DNA of 64,000 nt from CALOCY01 sp942491975 (lineage in GTDB: Bacteria > Bacteroidota > Bacteroidia > Bacteroidales > Prolixibacteraceae): contig CALOCY010000004.1 of assembly GCA_942491975.1 (NCBI GenBank), positions 434,001 through 498,000 of the forward strand. Reading direction: 5' to 3'. The position numbers were made by a program, and so were the translations under genes. The notes under the pieces were generated by a model. It saw nothing but the letters and a program-made list of their open reading frames with translations. It did no database searches and was not told the DNA's origin. How positions within the stretch are numbered: the first letter of the stretch is position 1; each line of letters opens with the position of its first letter. This document shows, piece by piece, positions 26,445-34,812 of this stretch.

Positions 26445-28469
26445 TTACTTTTTCTTCATGATCTCCTGCAATTTATACATCTCATCACGCAAACGGGCAG
26501 CTTCAATAAAATCAAGGTCGGCAGCCGCTTTCTCCATCTGCTTTTTGGTATTGGCAATGGCCTCTTCCAGTGCATGCTTATTCATGTATTGCACTACCGG
26601 GTCGGCAGCAATGGTGATTTCCGAAGGCCCGCTGTAGGCTTTGGGGGCCTGTTTTTTTCGTTTGCTTCCCACACCGATAATCTCACGTGAAGCTTTGATG
26701 ATCTGCGTGGGCGTGATGTTATGTTCCGTGTTGTACTTCATCTGCTTTTCCCGGCGGTAATTGGTAGCATCAATAGTGCGTTGCATTGATCCGGTGATTT
26801 TATCGGCATACATAATCACCAATCCGTTGAGGTTTCGGGCTGCACGCCCTGCCGTTTGTGTCAGGGAGCGTTCCGAGCGCAGGAACCCCTCTTTGTCGGC
26901 ATCCAAAATAGCCACCAGCGATACTTCGGGAAGGTCAAGCCCTTCGCGGAGCAGATTGATCCCCACCAGCACATCAAATACCCCTTTCCGCAGGTCTTCC
27001 AGAATCTCTACGCGTTCGAGGGTATCCACATCGGAGTGGATGTAGCGTGCTTTTACCCCCATGCGGTTAAAGTAAGTGGTTAATTCTTCAGCCATACGTT
27101 TGGTCAGTGTGGTTACCAATACACGCTCCTGTTGAGCTGTCCTGAGGCTGATTTCATGCAACAGGTTATCAATCTGGTTGAGGCTGGGGCGCACCTCTAT
27201 CTTCGGATCAAGTAAGCCGGTAGGGCGGATAATCTGCTCAACAATAACCCCCTCACTCTTCTCTATTTCGTAATTGGCAGGTGTGGCACTTACATAAATA
27301 ATCTGATTGGTTATCTGTTCAAACTCTTCAAACTTAAGCGGACGGTTGTCGATAGCTGCCGGAAGCCGCCAACCGTATTCTACAAGATTGACCTTACGGG
27401 AGTGGTCGCCCCCGTACATGGCCCCGATCTGGGGAACAGTTACGTGGCTTTCATCAACAACCATGAGAAAATCATCCGGAAAATAGTCGAGCAGGCAGAA
27501 CGGGCGTGTGCCGGGTGCCCTTCCGTCCAGGTAGCGGGAGTAGTTCTCTATTCCAGGGCAATGACCCAGTTCGCGGATCATCTCAAGGTCGTAGGTTACA
27601 CGCTCTTCAATACGTTTGGCCTCCAGATTTTTGCTGTTGGCTTTAAAAAAGTCAATTTGCCTGACCAGGTCATCCTGAATTTGGAAGATAGCACTGTTCA
27701 TCCGCTCTTTTGTGGTTACAAATATGTTGGCCGGATAAATTGTGGCCTGTCCCATCTCTTCGGTAACCTGCCCGGTTAGCGGGTCAAAAGTGTAGATCTC
27801 TTCAATTTCATCTCCCCAGAATATAAACCGGAATGCAAAGTCGGCATAGGCCGGGAATACATCCACGGTATCGCCTTTTACCCTGAAATTCCCCCGGTTA
27901 AAGTCCACCTCGTTTCTTGAGTACAACGAGCTTACCAGGTTGCGTAAAAATTGGTTGCGGGCAATTTTTTGCCCCTTTTTGATGGTGATAACATTGGAGT
28001 TGAAATCTTCAGGGTTTCCGATGCCGTAAAGACACGATACCGAAGAGATGACAATCACATCCCTGCGTCCTGAGAGCAACGAAGAGGTAGTGCTAAGCCG
28101 TAACTTTTCAATTTCATCGTTGATGGAGAGGTCTTTCTCGATGTACGTATTGGTAACAGGCAGAAAAGCTTCGGGTTGGTAATAGTCGTAGTAGGATACA
28201 AAATACTCAACGGCATTGTCGGGAAAAAACTGCTTCATCTCCGAATAGAGCTGTGCAGCCAGTGTTTTGTTGTGGCTCAGAATAAGCGTGGGGCGTTGCA
28301 CCTCCTCTATTACATTGGCAATGGTAAATGTCTTTCCTGATCCGGTAACACCCAGCAATGTTTGAAAAGGGATGTCATCACGAATACCTTCCGAAAGCTG
28401 TTTGATGGCTTCGGGTTGGTCTCCCGTGGGTGCATATTCCGATATTACCTGAAACTTTTTCATCTGCAA
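26445..28469 (-). CDS. uvrB: UvrABC excision nuclease subunit B
   Basis: 674 aa, family length. It is the damage-verifying helicase-like subunit of nucleotide excision repair. Walker A is GVTGSGKTFT; the beta-hairpin that probes DNA includes YYDYYQPEAFLP; helicase motifs continue with DESHVTVPQ, YVSATPANYE and QTAGRAARN. The C-terminal UVR domain (about 630-665, LEEAIANTKKQMEKAAADLDF) contacts UvrC/UvrA. A second ATG two codons downstream could be used. It lies 4 bp after the upstream lipoprotein gene, so both may share a transcript. Confidence 0.98.
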   Translation of the reverse strand: MQMKKFQVISEYAPTGDQPEAIKQLSEGIRDDIPFQTLLGVTGSGKTFTIANVIEEVQRPTLILSHNKTLAAQLYSEMKQFFPDNAVEYFVSYYDYYQPEAFLPVTNTYIEKDLSINDEIEKLRLSTTSSLLSGRRDVIVISSVSCLYGIGNPEDFNSNVITIKKGQKIARNQFLRNLVSSLYSRNEVDFNRGNFRVKGDTVDVFPAYADFAFRFIFWGDEIEEIYTFDPLTGQVTEEMGQATIYPANIFVTTKERMNSAIFQIQDDLVRQIDFFKANSKNLEAKRIEERVTYDLEMIRELGHCPGIENYSRYLDGRAPGTRPFCLLDYFPDDFLMVVDESHVTVPQIGAMYGGDHSRKVNLVEYGWRLPAAIDNRPLKFEEFEQITNQIIYVSATPANYEIEKSEGVIVEQIIRPTGLLDPKIEVRPSLNQIDNLLHEISLRTAQQERVLVTTLTKRMAEELTTYFNRMGVKARYIHSDVDTLERVEILEDLRKGVFDVLVGINLLREGLDLPEVSLVAILDADKEGFLRSERSLTQTAGRAARNLNGLVIMYADKITGSMQRTIDATNYRREKQMKYNTEHNITPTQIIKASREIIGVGSKRKKQAPKAYSGPSEITIAADPVVQYMNKHALEEAIANTKKQMEKAAADLDFIEAARLRDEMYKLQEIMKKK

Positions 28470-28473
28470 CAGA

Positions 28474-29487
28474 TTATTTTTTCAACACAACATAAACCGG
28501 AAAGTGATCACTGATGCCGCCGTAATAGTTGGAGCCGCCATACGTGCGGTTGGGCGACATCCCCTTCTTTCCGTGGTACTCCATAAAGGGTTGGTGGAAT
28601 ACACATCCCGCATCGGGTGCGGTTTTGTAACCCCTCTTTTTGTGCAACAGGTTGTTGGACACAATCAGGTTATCGAGCATATTCCAGTTGCCCCTGAAAT
28701 TGTAAGTTCCTTTTTGGTCGCTATCCAACGGGTACATTAGGTTGTACAGCGAATTGCCGGGATTATCGGAAGCGTTGAGTGTCTCACTGATACTTTTGTT
28801 GGCAGGCTCGTCATTCATGTCACCCATTATGATAATGTTAGCATCGGGATCAGTAGTAAAAACAGAATCTACTTTGTGGCGAAGGACAGATGCGACATAA
28901 ACACGGTTGGGTTCGGATTTTGCTGTGCCGCCGATGCGCGAAGGCCAGTGGTTTACAAAAATATGCAGCACATCTTTTCGGGCTTTCCCTTTTACATAGA
29001 GAATATCGCGGGTTTTATGCTTTGGGTTATCGGGAAAACGAATAGGAATTGCTTCGTGAGTGAGTACTTTAAAGGCATCGGTGCGATAAGCCAGTGCAAC
29101 ATCTATTCCCCTTATATCGGGACTCTCGTGGTGCACAATGTTGTATTGTTCATCAGCAAGCTGCCCTGTTGCAACAAGCTCTTTTACAACTGCCCGGTTC
29201 TCTACCTCGCAAAGGCCAATCAATTCGGGAAGGTCTTCAGGGCTGATAGCGCACAGGACTTTTGAAATATCCTTTAGTTTTTTCGTATATCGTTTGGTAC
29301 CCCACTTTTTTATTGAGTCGGGAGTGAACTCGTCATCCCGTTTATCGGGGGCATCAATCGTGTCAAACAGGTTCTCAACGTTGTAAAAAACAACGGTAAG
29401 CTGATTCCGCTGGGCGGCCTTCTTTTTCGACATACAGGAAAGCAACAGAACGGGGATGATAAAAATAATCGGGATAAATTTTTTCAT
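28474..29487 (-). CDS. Endonuclease/exonuclease/phosphatase-family lipoprotein
   Basis: 337 aa from the ATG at 29487 (an upstream start at 29541 adds unrelated residues and is rejected). Signal with lipobox LLLSC then MSKKK. DNase I-like fold motifs: VVFYNVENLFD, LIGLCEVENR (metal Glu), IFVNHWPSRIGG, IIIMGDMNDEP (metal Asp/Asn), NMLDNLIVS and SDHFPVYVVLKK (catalytic His). Predicted Mg2+-dependent phosphodiesterase or nuclease at the envelope. It is a distant relative of the protein at 23905-24735 and immediately precedes uvrB (4-bp gap). Confidence 0.85.
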   Translation of the reverse strand: MKKFIPIIFIIPVLLLSCMSKKKAAQRNQLTVVFYNVENLFDTIDAPDKRDDEFTPDSIKKWGTKRYTKKLKDISKVLCAISPEDLPELIGLCEVENRAVVKELVATGQLADEQYNIVHHESPDIRGIDVALAYRTDAFKVLTHEAIPIRFPDNPKHKTRDILYVKGKARKDVLHIFVNHWPSRIGGTAKSEPNRVYVASVLRHKVDSVFTTDPDANIIIMGDMNDEPANKSISETLNASDNPGNSLYNLMYPLDSDQKGTYNFRGNWNMLDNLIVSNNLLHKKRGYKTAPDAGCVFHQPFMEYHGKKGMSPNRTYGGSNYYGGISDHFPVYVVLKK

Positions 29488-29504
29488 GATGTATTTAGTT
29501 GTGT

Positions 29505-30122
29505 TTAATTGATAGTTTTTCCAATAGTAACGGTATAGCATGCTGTAACATCCGTAACAATCATTCCGGCTGTTTCGGCTGCCTGCAAACCGGGTTTTCC
29601 GTCTTCAAACACCTGGCAATATTCGGGCTCTACACCCATTTGCCGGGCACAATACAGAAATGTTTCGGGGTGTGGTTTGTGATTTTTAATATCATCGCAC
29701 GAAACCAATATGTTGAAATATTCATTCAATCCCAATACATCAAGTGTCTGTTCTGCAATATAGCGCTGACTGCCTGTGCCAACTGACATTGGAAGCTTTC
29801 CGTAGTATTTTTTGATAAGGTCAACAACCGGTTGAATAGGTTTTGTTTCATGTAGTGTACTTAAAAATTCAGCTTCTTTGTTGTCGCCCATTTCCTGGGG
29901 ATCAATATTTTTACCAAACAACTTATTCAGTTTTTCAACAGTGGGGTATACCGGGACACCGGCCAGTTCGGAAAAAAGCCCGGGAGGGAAATCGATCCCG
30001 TATTTTGCACAGGCATTACGCCAGGCAATGTAGTGCCTTGGCATGGTGTCGGCAATGGTGCCGTCCAGGTCAAAAATCAATCCCCTGGTTTTTGGATTTA
30101 TCTCCAATTTTTTTATTGTCAT
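29505..30122 (-). CDS. HAD-superfamily phosphatase (beta-phosphoglucomutase/YqaB-like)
   Basis: 205 aa from the ATG at 30122; the 15-codon upstream extension is not family-like. Motif I is IFDLDGTIADTMPRHY (nucleophile and general acid Asp), with a helical cap domain (about 35-95), motif II VGTGSQ, motif III Lys in KNHKPHPETFLYCAR, and motif IV VFEDGKPGLQAA. Sub-family I with an alpha-helical cap; enzymes of this group dephosphorylate small sugar phosphates such as fructose-1-phosphate or act as beta-phosphoglucomutases. Lies 17 bp upstream of the lipoprotein gene, same strand. Confidence 0.88.
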   Translation of the reverse strand: MTIKKLEINPKTRGLIFDLDGTIADTMPRHYIAWRNACAKYGIDFPPGLFSELAGVPVYPTVEKLNKLFGKNIDPQEMGDNKEAEFLSTLHETKPIQPVVDLIKKYYGKLPMSVGTGSQRYIAEQTLDVLGLNEYFNILVSCDDIKNHKPHPETFLYCARQMGVEPEYCQVFEDGKPGLQAAETAGMIVTDVTACYTVTIGKTIN

Positions 30123-30223
30123 AGGCTTAATGCTTCGAAGGGTAAAAATAATCATTAATTTTACCATCTGGGGGTAATTGGATGTTCCCTTTTTCTTGTT
30201 TTAACCACTAACAAAATAATAAT

Positions 30224-30640
30224 ATGGCATCAACACCTTCACAATTATTGGTAATGAGTGTTTTACAGTGGTCGGTATTCCTGGGGCTGGGCTTTCTGAT
30301 ATTTGGATGGACGGAGAAAAAGAAAAAACTGTCGATGATTGGTTATGGCGTATTCATCCTGGCAGGTATCTTTTCCGCTTATGCATTATTTGCAGGGATG
30401 TTGAATGCCGAAATAGAAGCAGAACGGAACCTGTTAATGCTGTTATGGGGTGCATTGGGCATTGGTTTCTTATCAATTCCTGCCTGCATTGCAAAATGGA
30501 AAGGATTACACTGGAGGGTACTAAATATCTTTATTGCAGGATTATCTTTGTTGTTGTTTATGCTGCTTACCCAACGCTCTTTTCTGAAGAGGGAAAGAAC
30601 ATCGGATGTTAAAAATGGTACGATAGAAAAAGTAGAATGA
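30224..30640 (+). CDS. Small four-helix membrane protein, unknown function
   Basis: 138 aa. Four hydrophobic stretches (about 10-27, 37-60, 67-86 and 94-113) separated by short charged loops such as WTEKKKKLS and NAEIEAERNL. The last 25 residues are charged and cytoplasmic (LKRERTSDVKNGT). No family was recognised. It is a lone plus-strand gene between the HAD phosphatase and the LacI regulator. Confidence 0.65.
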   Translation: MASTPSQLLVMSVLQWSVFLGLGFLIFGWTEKKKKLSMIGYGVFILAGIFSAYALFAGMLNAEIEAERNLLMLLWGALGIGFLSIPACIAKWKGLHWRVLNIFIAGLSLLLFMLLTQRSFLKRERTSDVKNGTIEKVE

Positions 30641-30666
30641 TTAACAATTTTTGTTCACCGGAAAGC

Positions 30667-31683
30667 TCATTGTGAATCCCGAATGATGAAGTTGGGTTCC
30701 AATATCACTTTCTGTTTTGACGGATTCTTTTTCTTCGAGTGAATCTCTGAAAGCAGCAACTTCAACGCTTCCTCTCCCAGATTTTTTGTGGGCTGTGCTA
30801 CCGCTGTAATTCCCGGGTTCATTAACTGAAACAGTGCCCTGTCATCAAATGTGGCTACGGCAATATCAGTTGGAATCTTCAGGTTCATCTTTTTCAATGC
30901 AGCCAATCCCGATGTACAGAGGAAGTTAGTGGCAAATACCAGTGCCTCCACCTCTTTATTTTCAAGCATTAGTGTGTAAATATTCTTCTCCATATCCTGA
31001 TCCAGGTTGAAATAATCCACCTCTTTGACCAGCTTATTACTAAAACGGATGCCGTTATCGCGCAAAGCCGATTTATACCCTTCAAAACGCTGACGGATCA
31101 CTTCCAGGTAATTCTGAACACAGATAAAAGCAATCTTACGGTATCCTTTTGAAACCAAAAAATCGACTGCTTTGTACATCCCTTTATGGTTGTCTGTGAT
31201 TACATAATTGGTATCAATACGTGGAAAATAGCGGTCGATAAGTACAAATGGATAATCTTCTCTCTTTAGCAGTAATATTTCTGATTTGTCAAGCTTTGTG
31301 GGGGCAATAATCAATCCGTCCACCTGACGGGATTTAAGCATTCGGATTAACTCTTTTTCACGCTCGGGATCCTCTTCCGAACTGCAATACATGATATTAT
31401 ACCCTTGTCTGTGTGCCATACTCTCCATGGCCCGTGCAATCTCGGCATAGAAAATATCTCCGATATTGGGAATTACCAGTCCGATAGTATTGGTCTTTCC
31501 CGAAGAGAGGCTTCTGGCCAATTGGTTGGGCTGATAATTTAACTTCTGCGCAGCATCAAAAACTCTTCTCTGTGTCTCTTTACTGATCTTCATTTGATCT
31601 CCTTTGCCGTTCAATACAAATGAAACAGTAGTTTTCGACATATCCAGCATATTGGCAATGTCTTTTAATGATGCTTTCTTCAT
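30667..31683 (-). CDS. LacI/GalR-family transcriptional regulator
   Basis: 338 aa. N-terminal helix-turn-helix (SLKDIANMLDMSKTTVSFVL) and hinge helix (NYQPNQLARSLSSGKT), then a periplasmic-binding-protein-like effector domain (TIGLVIPNIGDIFYAEIARA; QVDGLIIAP). Such proteins bind palindromic operators and release them on sugar binding. No sugar-utilisation genes adjoin it, so the regulon is unknown. It is divergent from the surface-protein run. Palindromes upstream may be its own operators. Confidence 0.92.
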   Translation of the reverse strand: MKKASLKDIANMLDMSKTTVSFVLNGKGDQMKISKETQRRVFDAAQKLNYQPNQLARSLSSGKTNTIGLVIPNIGDIFYAEIARAMESMAHRQGYNIMYCSSEEDPEREKELIRMLKSRQVDGLIIAPTKLDKSEILLLKREDYPFVLIDRYFPRIDTNYVITDNHKGMYKAVDFLVSKGYRKIAFICVQNYLEVIRQRFEGYKSALRDNGIRFSNKLVKEVDYFNLDQDMEKNIYTLMLENKEVEALVFATNFLCTSGLAALKKMNLKIPTDIAVATFDDRALFQLMNPGITAVAQPTKNLGEEALKLLLSEIHSKKKNPSKQKVILEPNFIIRDSQ

Positions 31684-32345
31684 GATAATTCCCGTTATTG
31701 AGCAATCAAAAATAAGTGAACTAAACGATTTATCAAAAGATAGGCTAAAGAAGTTTTATCTTAATTGTCATACATGGGGATTTGTCATGTTTTTGCTGAC
31801 TTAAAACCGTTTAGCTCATTAAATGGCTGTTTAGTTAACTAATACAAGATGATTTTAAACCTTTGTTTAAATAGTTGTACTAAGATTCGTGAATTATTGT
31901 GATTTGCTTTTTTTGTAATTCTTTTCAATGAAGCGTGATCGTGTGATTGGTTGAATAATAGATGCTTTATGTGATTTAAAGGGTTAAGTACTTAGTATTC
32001 AACGTAATTTTTCAGGGGCTTGCTTTTCGTATAGACCAATTTTATCAATCATTCATACTGTTTTTTACCTAATATATTATGTAATTTATATATGTATATT
32101 GAGTTCTTAATGATTTGGTATTTCTTACTGAGTCATAAGTGCTATTTGTCTATCTTATTGTGTTATTCACAATAGTGGTTGATATATTCATCATATTTTT
32201 TGTGAATATATGAATTAAATATTATAACTTTAATTTCTTAATATATTATAGCGTGTTTGCTAAGTAGGGATCATAATCAAGGTGTTCAATAAATTAATTT
32301 TCATATTTAAATCAAATTAAGCTTAATATCTAAAACCTATTTACA
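31684..32345. other. 662-bp AT-rich gap without a recognisable gene
   Basis: This gap separates the LacI-type gene from the start of the surface-protein run. It is very AT-rich with many stops in all frames. Apart from the candidate operator palindromes near the LacI-type start I see nothing assignable; it must contain the promoters of both divergent genes. Confidence 0.6.
31722..31842. promoter_or_regulatory. Candidate operator palindromes upstream of the LacI-type gene
   Basis: TAAACGATTTA (31722-31732) and TAAAACCGTTTA (31802-31813) both have TAAA/TTTA arms around a CG-containing centre, as LacI-family operators often do. A perfect TTAGTTAACTAA follows at 31831-31842. Position 39-160 bp upstream of the regulator suits autoregulation. 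This is inferred from symmetry only. Confidence 0.3.
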
Positions 32346-33197
32346 ATGAAAAAAAGACAAACATTAATGGGCAGTGTATTTTTAACGTTATGCATCTCCC
32401 TGTTTTTTATGGTGACTGGTATCTCGTCATATGGACAATGGACTACAAACGGGAATAATATTTACAGGTTGACCGGGAATGTTGGTATTGGAACAAGCAC
32501 CCCTGATCAGAATTTAGTCCTGGCAAGGGCGGGTGCGACAAGCTATGCATCATTTGTGATGGAAACGTACTCCACCAACTGGGGTTACTATCCTTTTATG
32601 AGTTTCAGGAAATCGAATAACAACACATTAGGGATAAAAGCGCAGACAAATTCAGATGACTACCTGGGTGCTTTAGTCGGTTATGGTGTAGGGACTAATG
32701 GTGGCTGGGCTCCCGGGGCACAACTATCTTTTATCCAAACCGGTGTTGCGGGCGCAACCAGTCTGCCCGGGGAAATCAGGCTTGCCACGAGCAATGGGTC
32801 GTCATGGCCGGTAGACCGTATGGTTATTGATAGTGAAGGCAATGTTGTTATTGGGCAGGGGCTTACCACCCCGGTCGGCTATAAGCTCTATGTCGAAGAT
32901 GGGATACTGGCCGAAAGGGTAAAGGTAGCGGTAAAAAACTCGGGAGACTGGGCCGACTTTGTTTTTGAAGACGATTATGAGCTAAGAAATTTAACAGAAG
33001 TTGAGAACTACATAAAAACAAACAAAACACTGCCCGATGTCCCTTCGGCAGATGAGGTTGTGAACAATGGTATTGATTTGGGAAGCATGGATGCACTGTT
33101 GTTGCAAAAGATAGAAGAATTAACCCTTTATGTGATTCAACAGCAAAAAGAGATTGAATCCTTAAAAGGTAAACTCAACGCATCCGGAAGCAAATAA
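32346..33197 (+). CDS. Exported tail-fibre-like surface protein
   Basis: 283 aa with a signal peptide (ends near ISSYGQ). NVGIGTSTPDQNLVL is the head-domain motif common to phage tail-fibre-like and Bacteroidota surface proteins. Near the C-terminus, DFVFEDDYELRNLTEVENYI, then NKTLPDVPSADEV and a coiled coil (EELTLYVIQQQKEIESLKGKL) form the usual C-terminal trimerisation or chaperone-like unit of this family. Function is probably surface binding; no enzymatic motif. First gene of the 29-kb surface-protein run. Confidence 0.75.
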   Translation: MKKRQTLMGSVFLTLCISLFFMVTGISSYGQWTTNGNNIYRLTGNVGIGTSTPDQNLVLARAGATSYASFVMETYSTNWGYYPFMSFRKSNNNTLGIKAQTNSDDYLGALVGYGVGTNGGWAPGAQLSFIQTGVAGATSLPGEIRLATSNGSSWPVDRMVIDSEGNVVIGQGLTTPVGYKLYVEDGILAERVKVAVKNSGDWADFVFEDDYELRNLTEVENYIKTNKTLPDVPSADEVVNNGIDLGSMDALLLQKIEELTLYVIQQQKEIESLKGKLNASGSK

Positions 33198-33221
33198 CGA
33201 TCAATGCATTTCTAACCTGCT

Positions 33222-33397
33222 CCGAGAAACTGTCTAAGCCTTTGTGTCCGTTGTGTGTAACTTGGTGTTCTTTGTGGTTGTCTTTTTAATTTTTGAACGA
33301 AAAAGTTTCACAAAGAAGATGCAAGTCTATCTGCTGTCAGGTAGAGTTTACAAAGCAACTAATGGGCATTTTCTATATTCTTTAGACAGTCTCTCGG
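33222..33397. mobile_element. 176-bp MITE-like element with 16-bp terminal inverted repeats
   Basis: CCGAGAAACTGTCTAA at 33222-33237 matches the reverse complement of 33382-33397 (CCGAGAGACTGTCTAA) at 15 of 16 positions. The interior has no ORF and contains CTTTGTG/CACAAAG-type repeats. Size, terminal repeats and lack of coding capacity fit a miniature inverted-repeat element or deleted insertion sequence. No target-site duplication is obvious. Confidence 0.45.
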
Positions 33398-33514
33398 GGT
33401 GAGGTGATTTTTGGTGTAAGTCTTTTGATTTGTGCTAAGTAATCAGTATGCCTATCAATTGCATTATATTAAATATACAAAATGATAACCATGATATCAT
33501 AAAATTATAAAATT

Positions 33515-34755
33515 ATGTTGAATGAAATGAAATCCCGATTATTATCGGGAAAAAAGCTAACCATCACCTTATCTTTTTTTCTAATTATTGTTTTTTTTGC
33601 TTTTGCGCAAGGTATCCCTCAAAAAATAGCCTATCAGGGACGGTTACTGGAAAACGATGCACCGGTAAATGGCACTAAAAACTTTGTCTTTAGTTTTCCC
33701 GGTACAGCTTGGAGCGAAACACACAACAATGTGCCGGTAACAAACGGGTTATACTCCGTACAATTGGGTGCGATAACCCCTATACCTTATACCCTTTTTA
33801 CAGAAAACAACACAGTTCCATTACAAATAACCGTAGAAGGAACAACATTATCTCCTCAGACCGAAATCCTGTCAGTGGCGTATGCATTTAAGGCTGAAAA
33901 CGCAACTAAAGCAGACCAATTAGGAGACGCTGTTTTTGTGGCTAATGAGGGGCAGGTTGGCATAGGCACAGCAAATCCAACAGCAAAATTAGATATCAGT
34001 GGTTCTTCAGGTAGCTATCCTGATAACAAGGCATTAAGAGTATTGATCAACAGTGAAGGAGGGAGTTTCAACGATCAAATATCCATTAATTGCGAATTGG
34101 ATTCAACCAAGGGGTATGGAATAGCTTTTACAGGATTAGATCATCACAGAGGTGGAATATATGCCAAAAACAGAGGAGGGGAAAATAGTGAAAAAGGTGA
34201 GGTTACCCTATGGTCAAGATCGGGGGGTAATATTATCTTAAGTGCCGGAGCTGTGGGTATAAGTACTACAACTCCTGCTGAAAGATTAGAAATAAACGGT
34301 AATGCAAAAGCCGATACCATTAAAGCCAATCATTTTGTGGGAGACGGTTCCGGTTTAATCAACTTGCCTTTAGAAGGTAATACTATTGCTATAGGGGCAG
34401 AATACTGGAGTCCTCAAAGTGCTTCAGACACGAAAGTTATTACACACAATCTGGGCCGGACACCTGGAATCATCGAGATTTATTATAAACCATACAACAG
34501 TGGGAGTTATGTAACGGAAATTGGAGAAAAGGAATGTATAACGGTAGCGATTATGCCACCATTTATACAGCCAGAACCGGGAATCCGGGATACACTACAA
34601 CGAGTTCATCAGCATCTGTTATATATGTTGACACAGAAACGTCGGGTATAAACTGGTGGGCAACAGTTTCTGATTTTGATGCGAACTCTTTTACCCTGAT
34701 AAGTAATGGTTTTTCCAGCCCGGAACCTGTCTCTTTCTCATGGAAAGCTTATTAA
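33515..34755 (+). pseudogene. Tail-fibre-like surface protein gene with a frameshift near 34531
   Basis: The frame opens at 33515 with an export signal (FFLIIVFFAFAQ), then GIPQKIAYQGRLLENDAPVN and the VPVTNGLYSVQLGA domain shared with the next gene, then VGIGTANPTAKLDISG repeats. Near 34531 the reading frame breaks: the frame-0 end is unrelated, while the -1 frame carries GMYNGSDYATIYTARTG and SFSWKAY, an apt C-terminus. Loss of one G in GAAAAGGAATG (from GAAAAGGGAATG) explains it. So it is either a real one-base deletion or a sequencing error; a programmed shift looks unlikely. The product would be about 413 aa if repaired. Confidence 0.7.
33533..33550. repeat. Palindrome inside the start of the tail-fibre-like gene
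   Basis: TCCCGAT-TATT-ATCGGGA lies in frame right after the ATG at 33527. The paralogue at 34813 begins MKKLTIT, whereas this gene reads MKSRLLSGKKLTIT: the extra residues SRLLSG equal the palindrome. Related palindromes occur at 2862 and 23762. Confidence 0.6.
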
Positions 34756-34812
34756 ATCTCTTTAGATAGAAATTATCATAAAATAATAAAAACCCTAAAA
34801 AACATCTTAACT

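Noticed and set aside
34520..34545. Programmed -1 ribosomal frameshifting at GAAAAGG
   Set aside because: The site is not a good X-XXY-YYZ slippery heptamer (the P-site codon would re-pair badly) and no downstream stimulator is evident; a one-base deletion is simpler.
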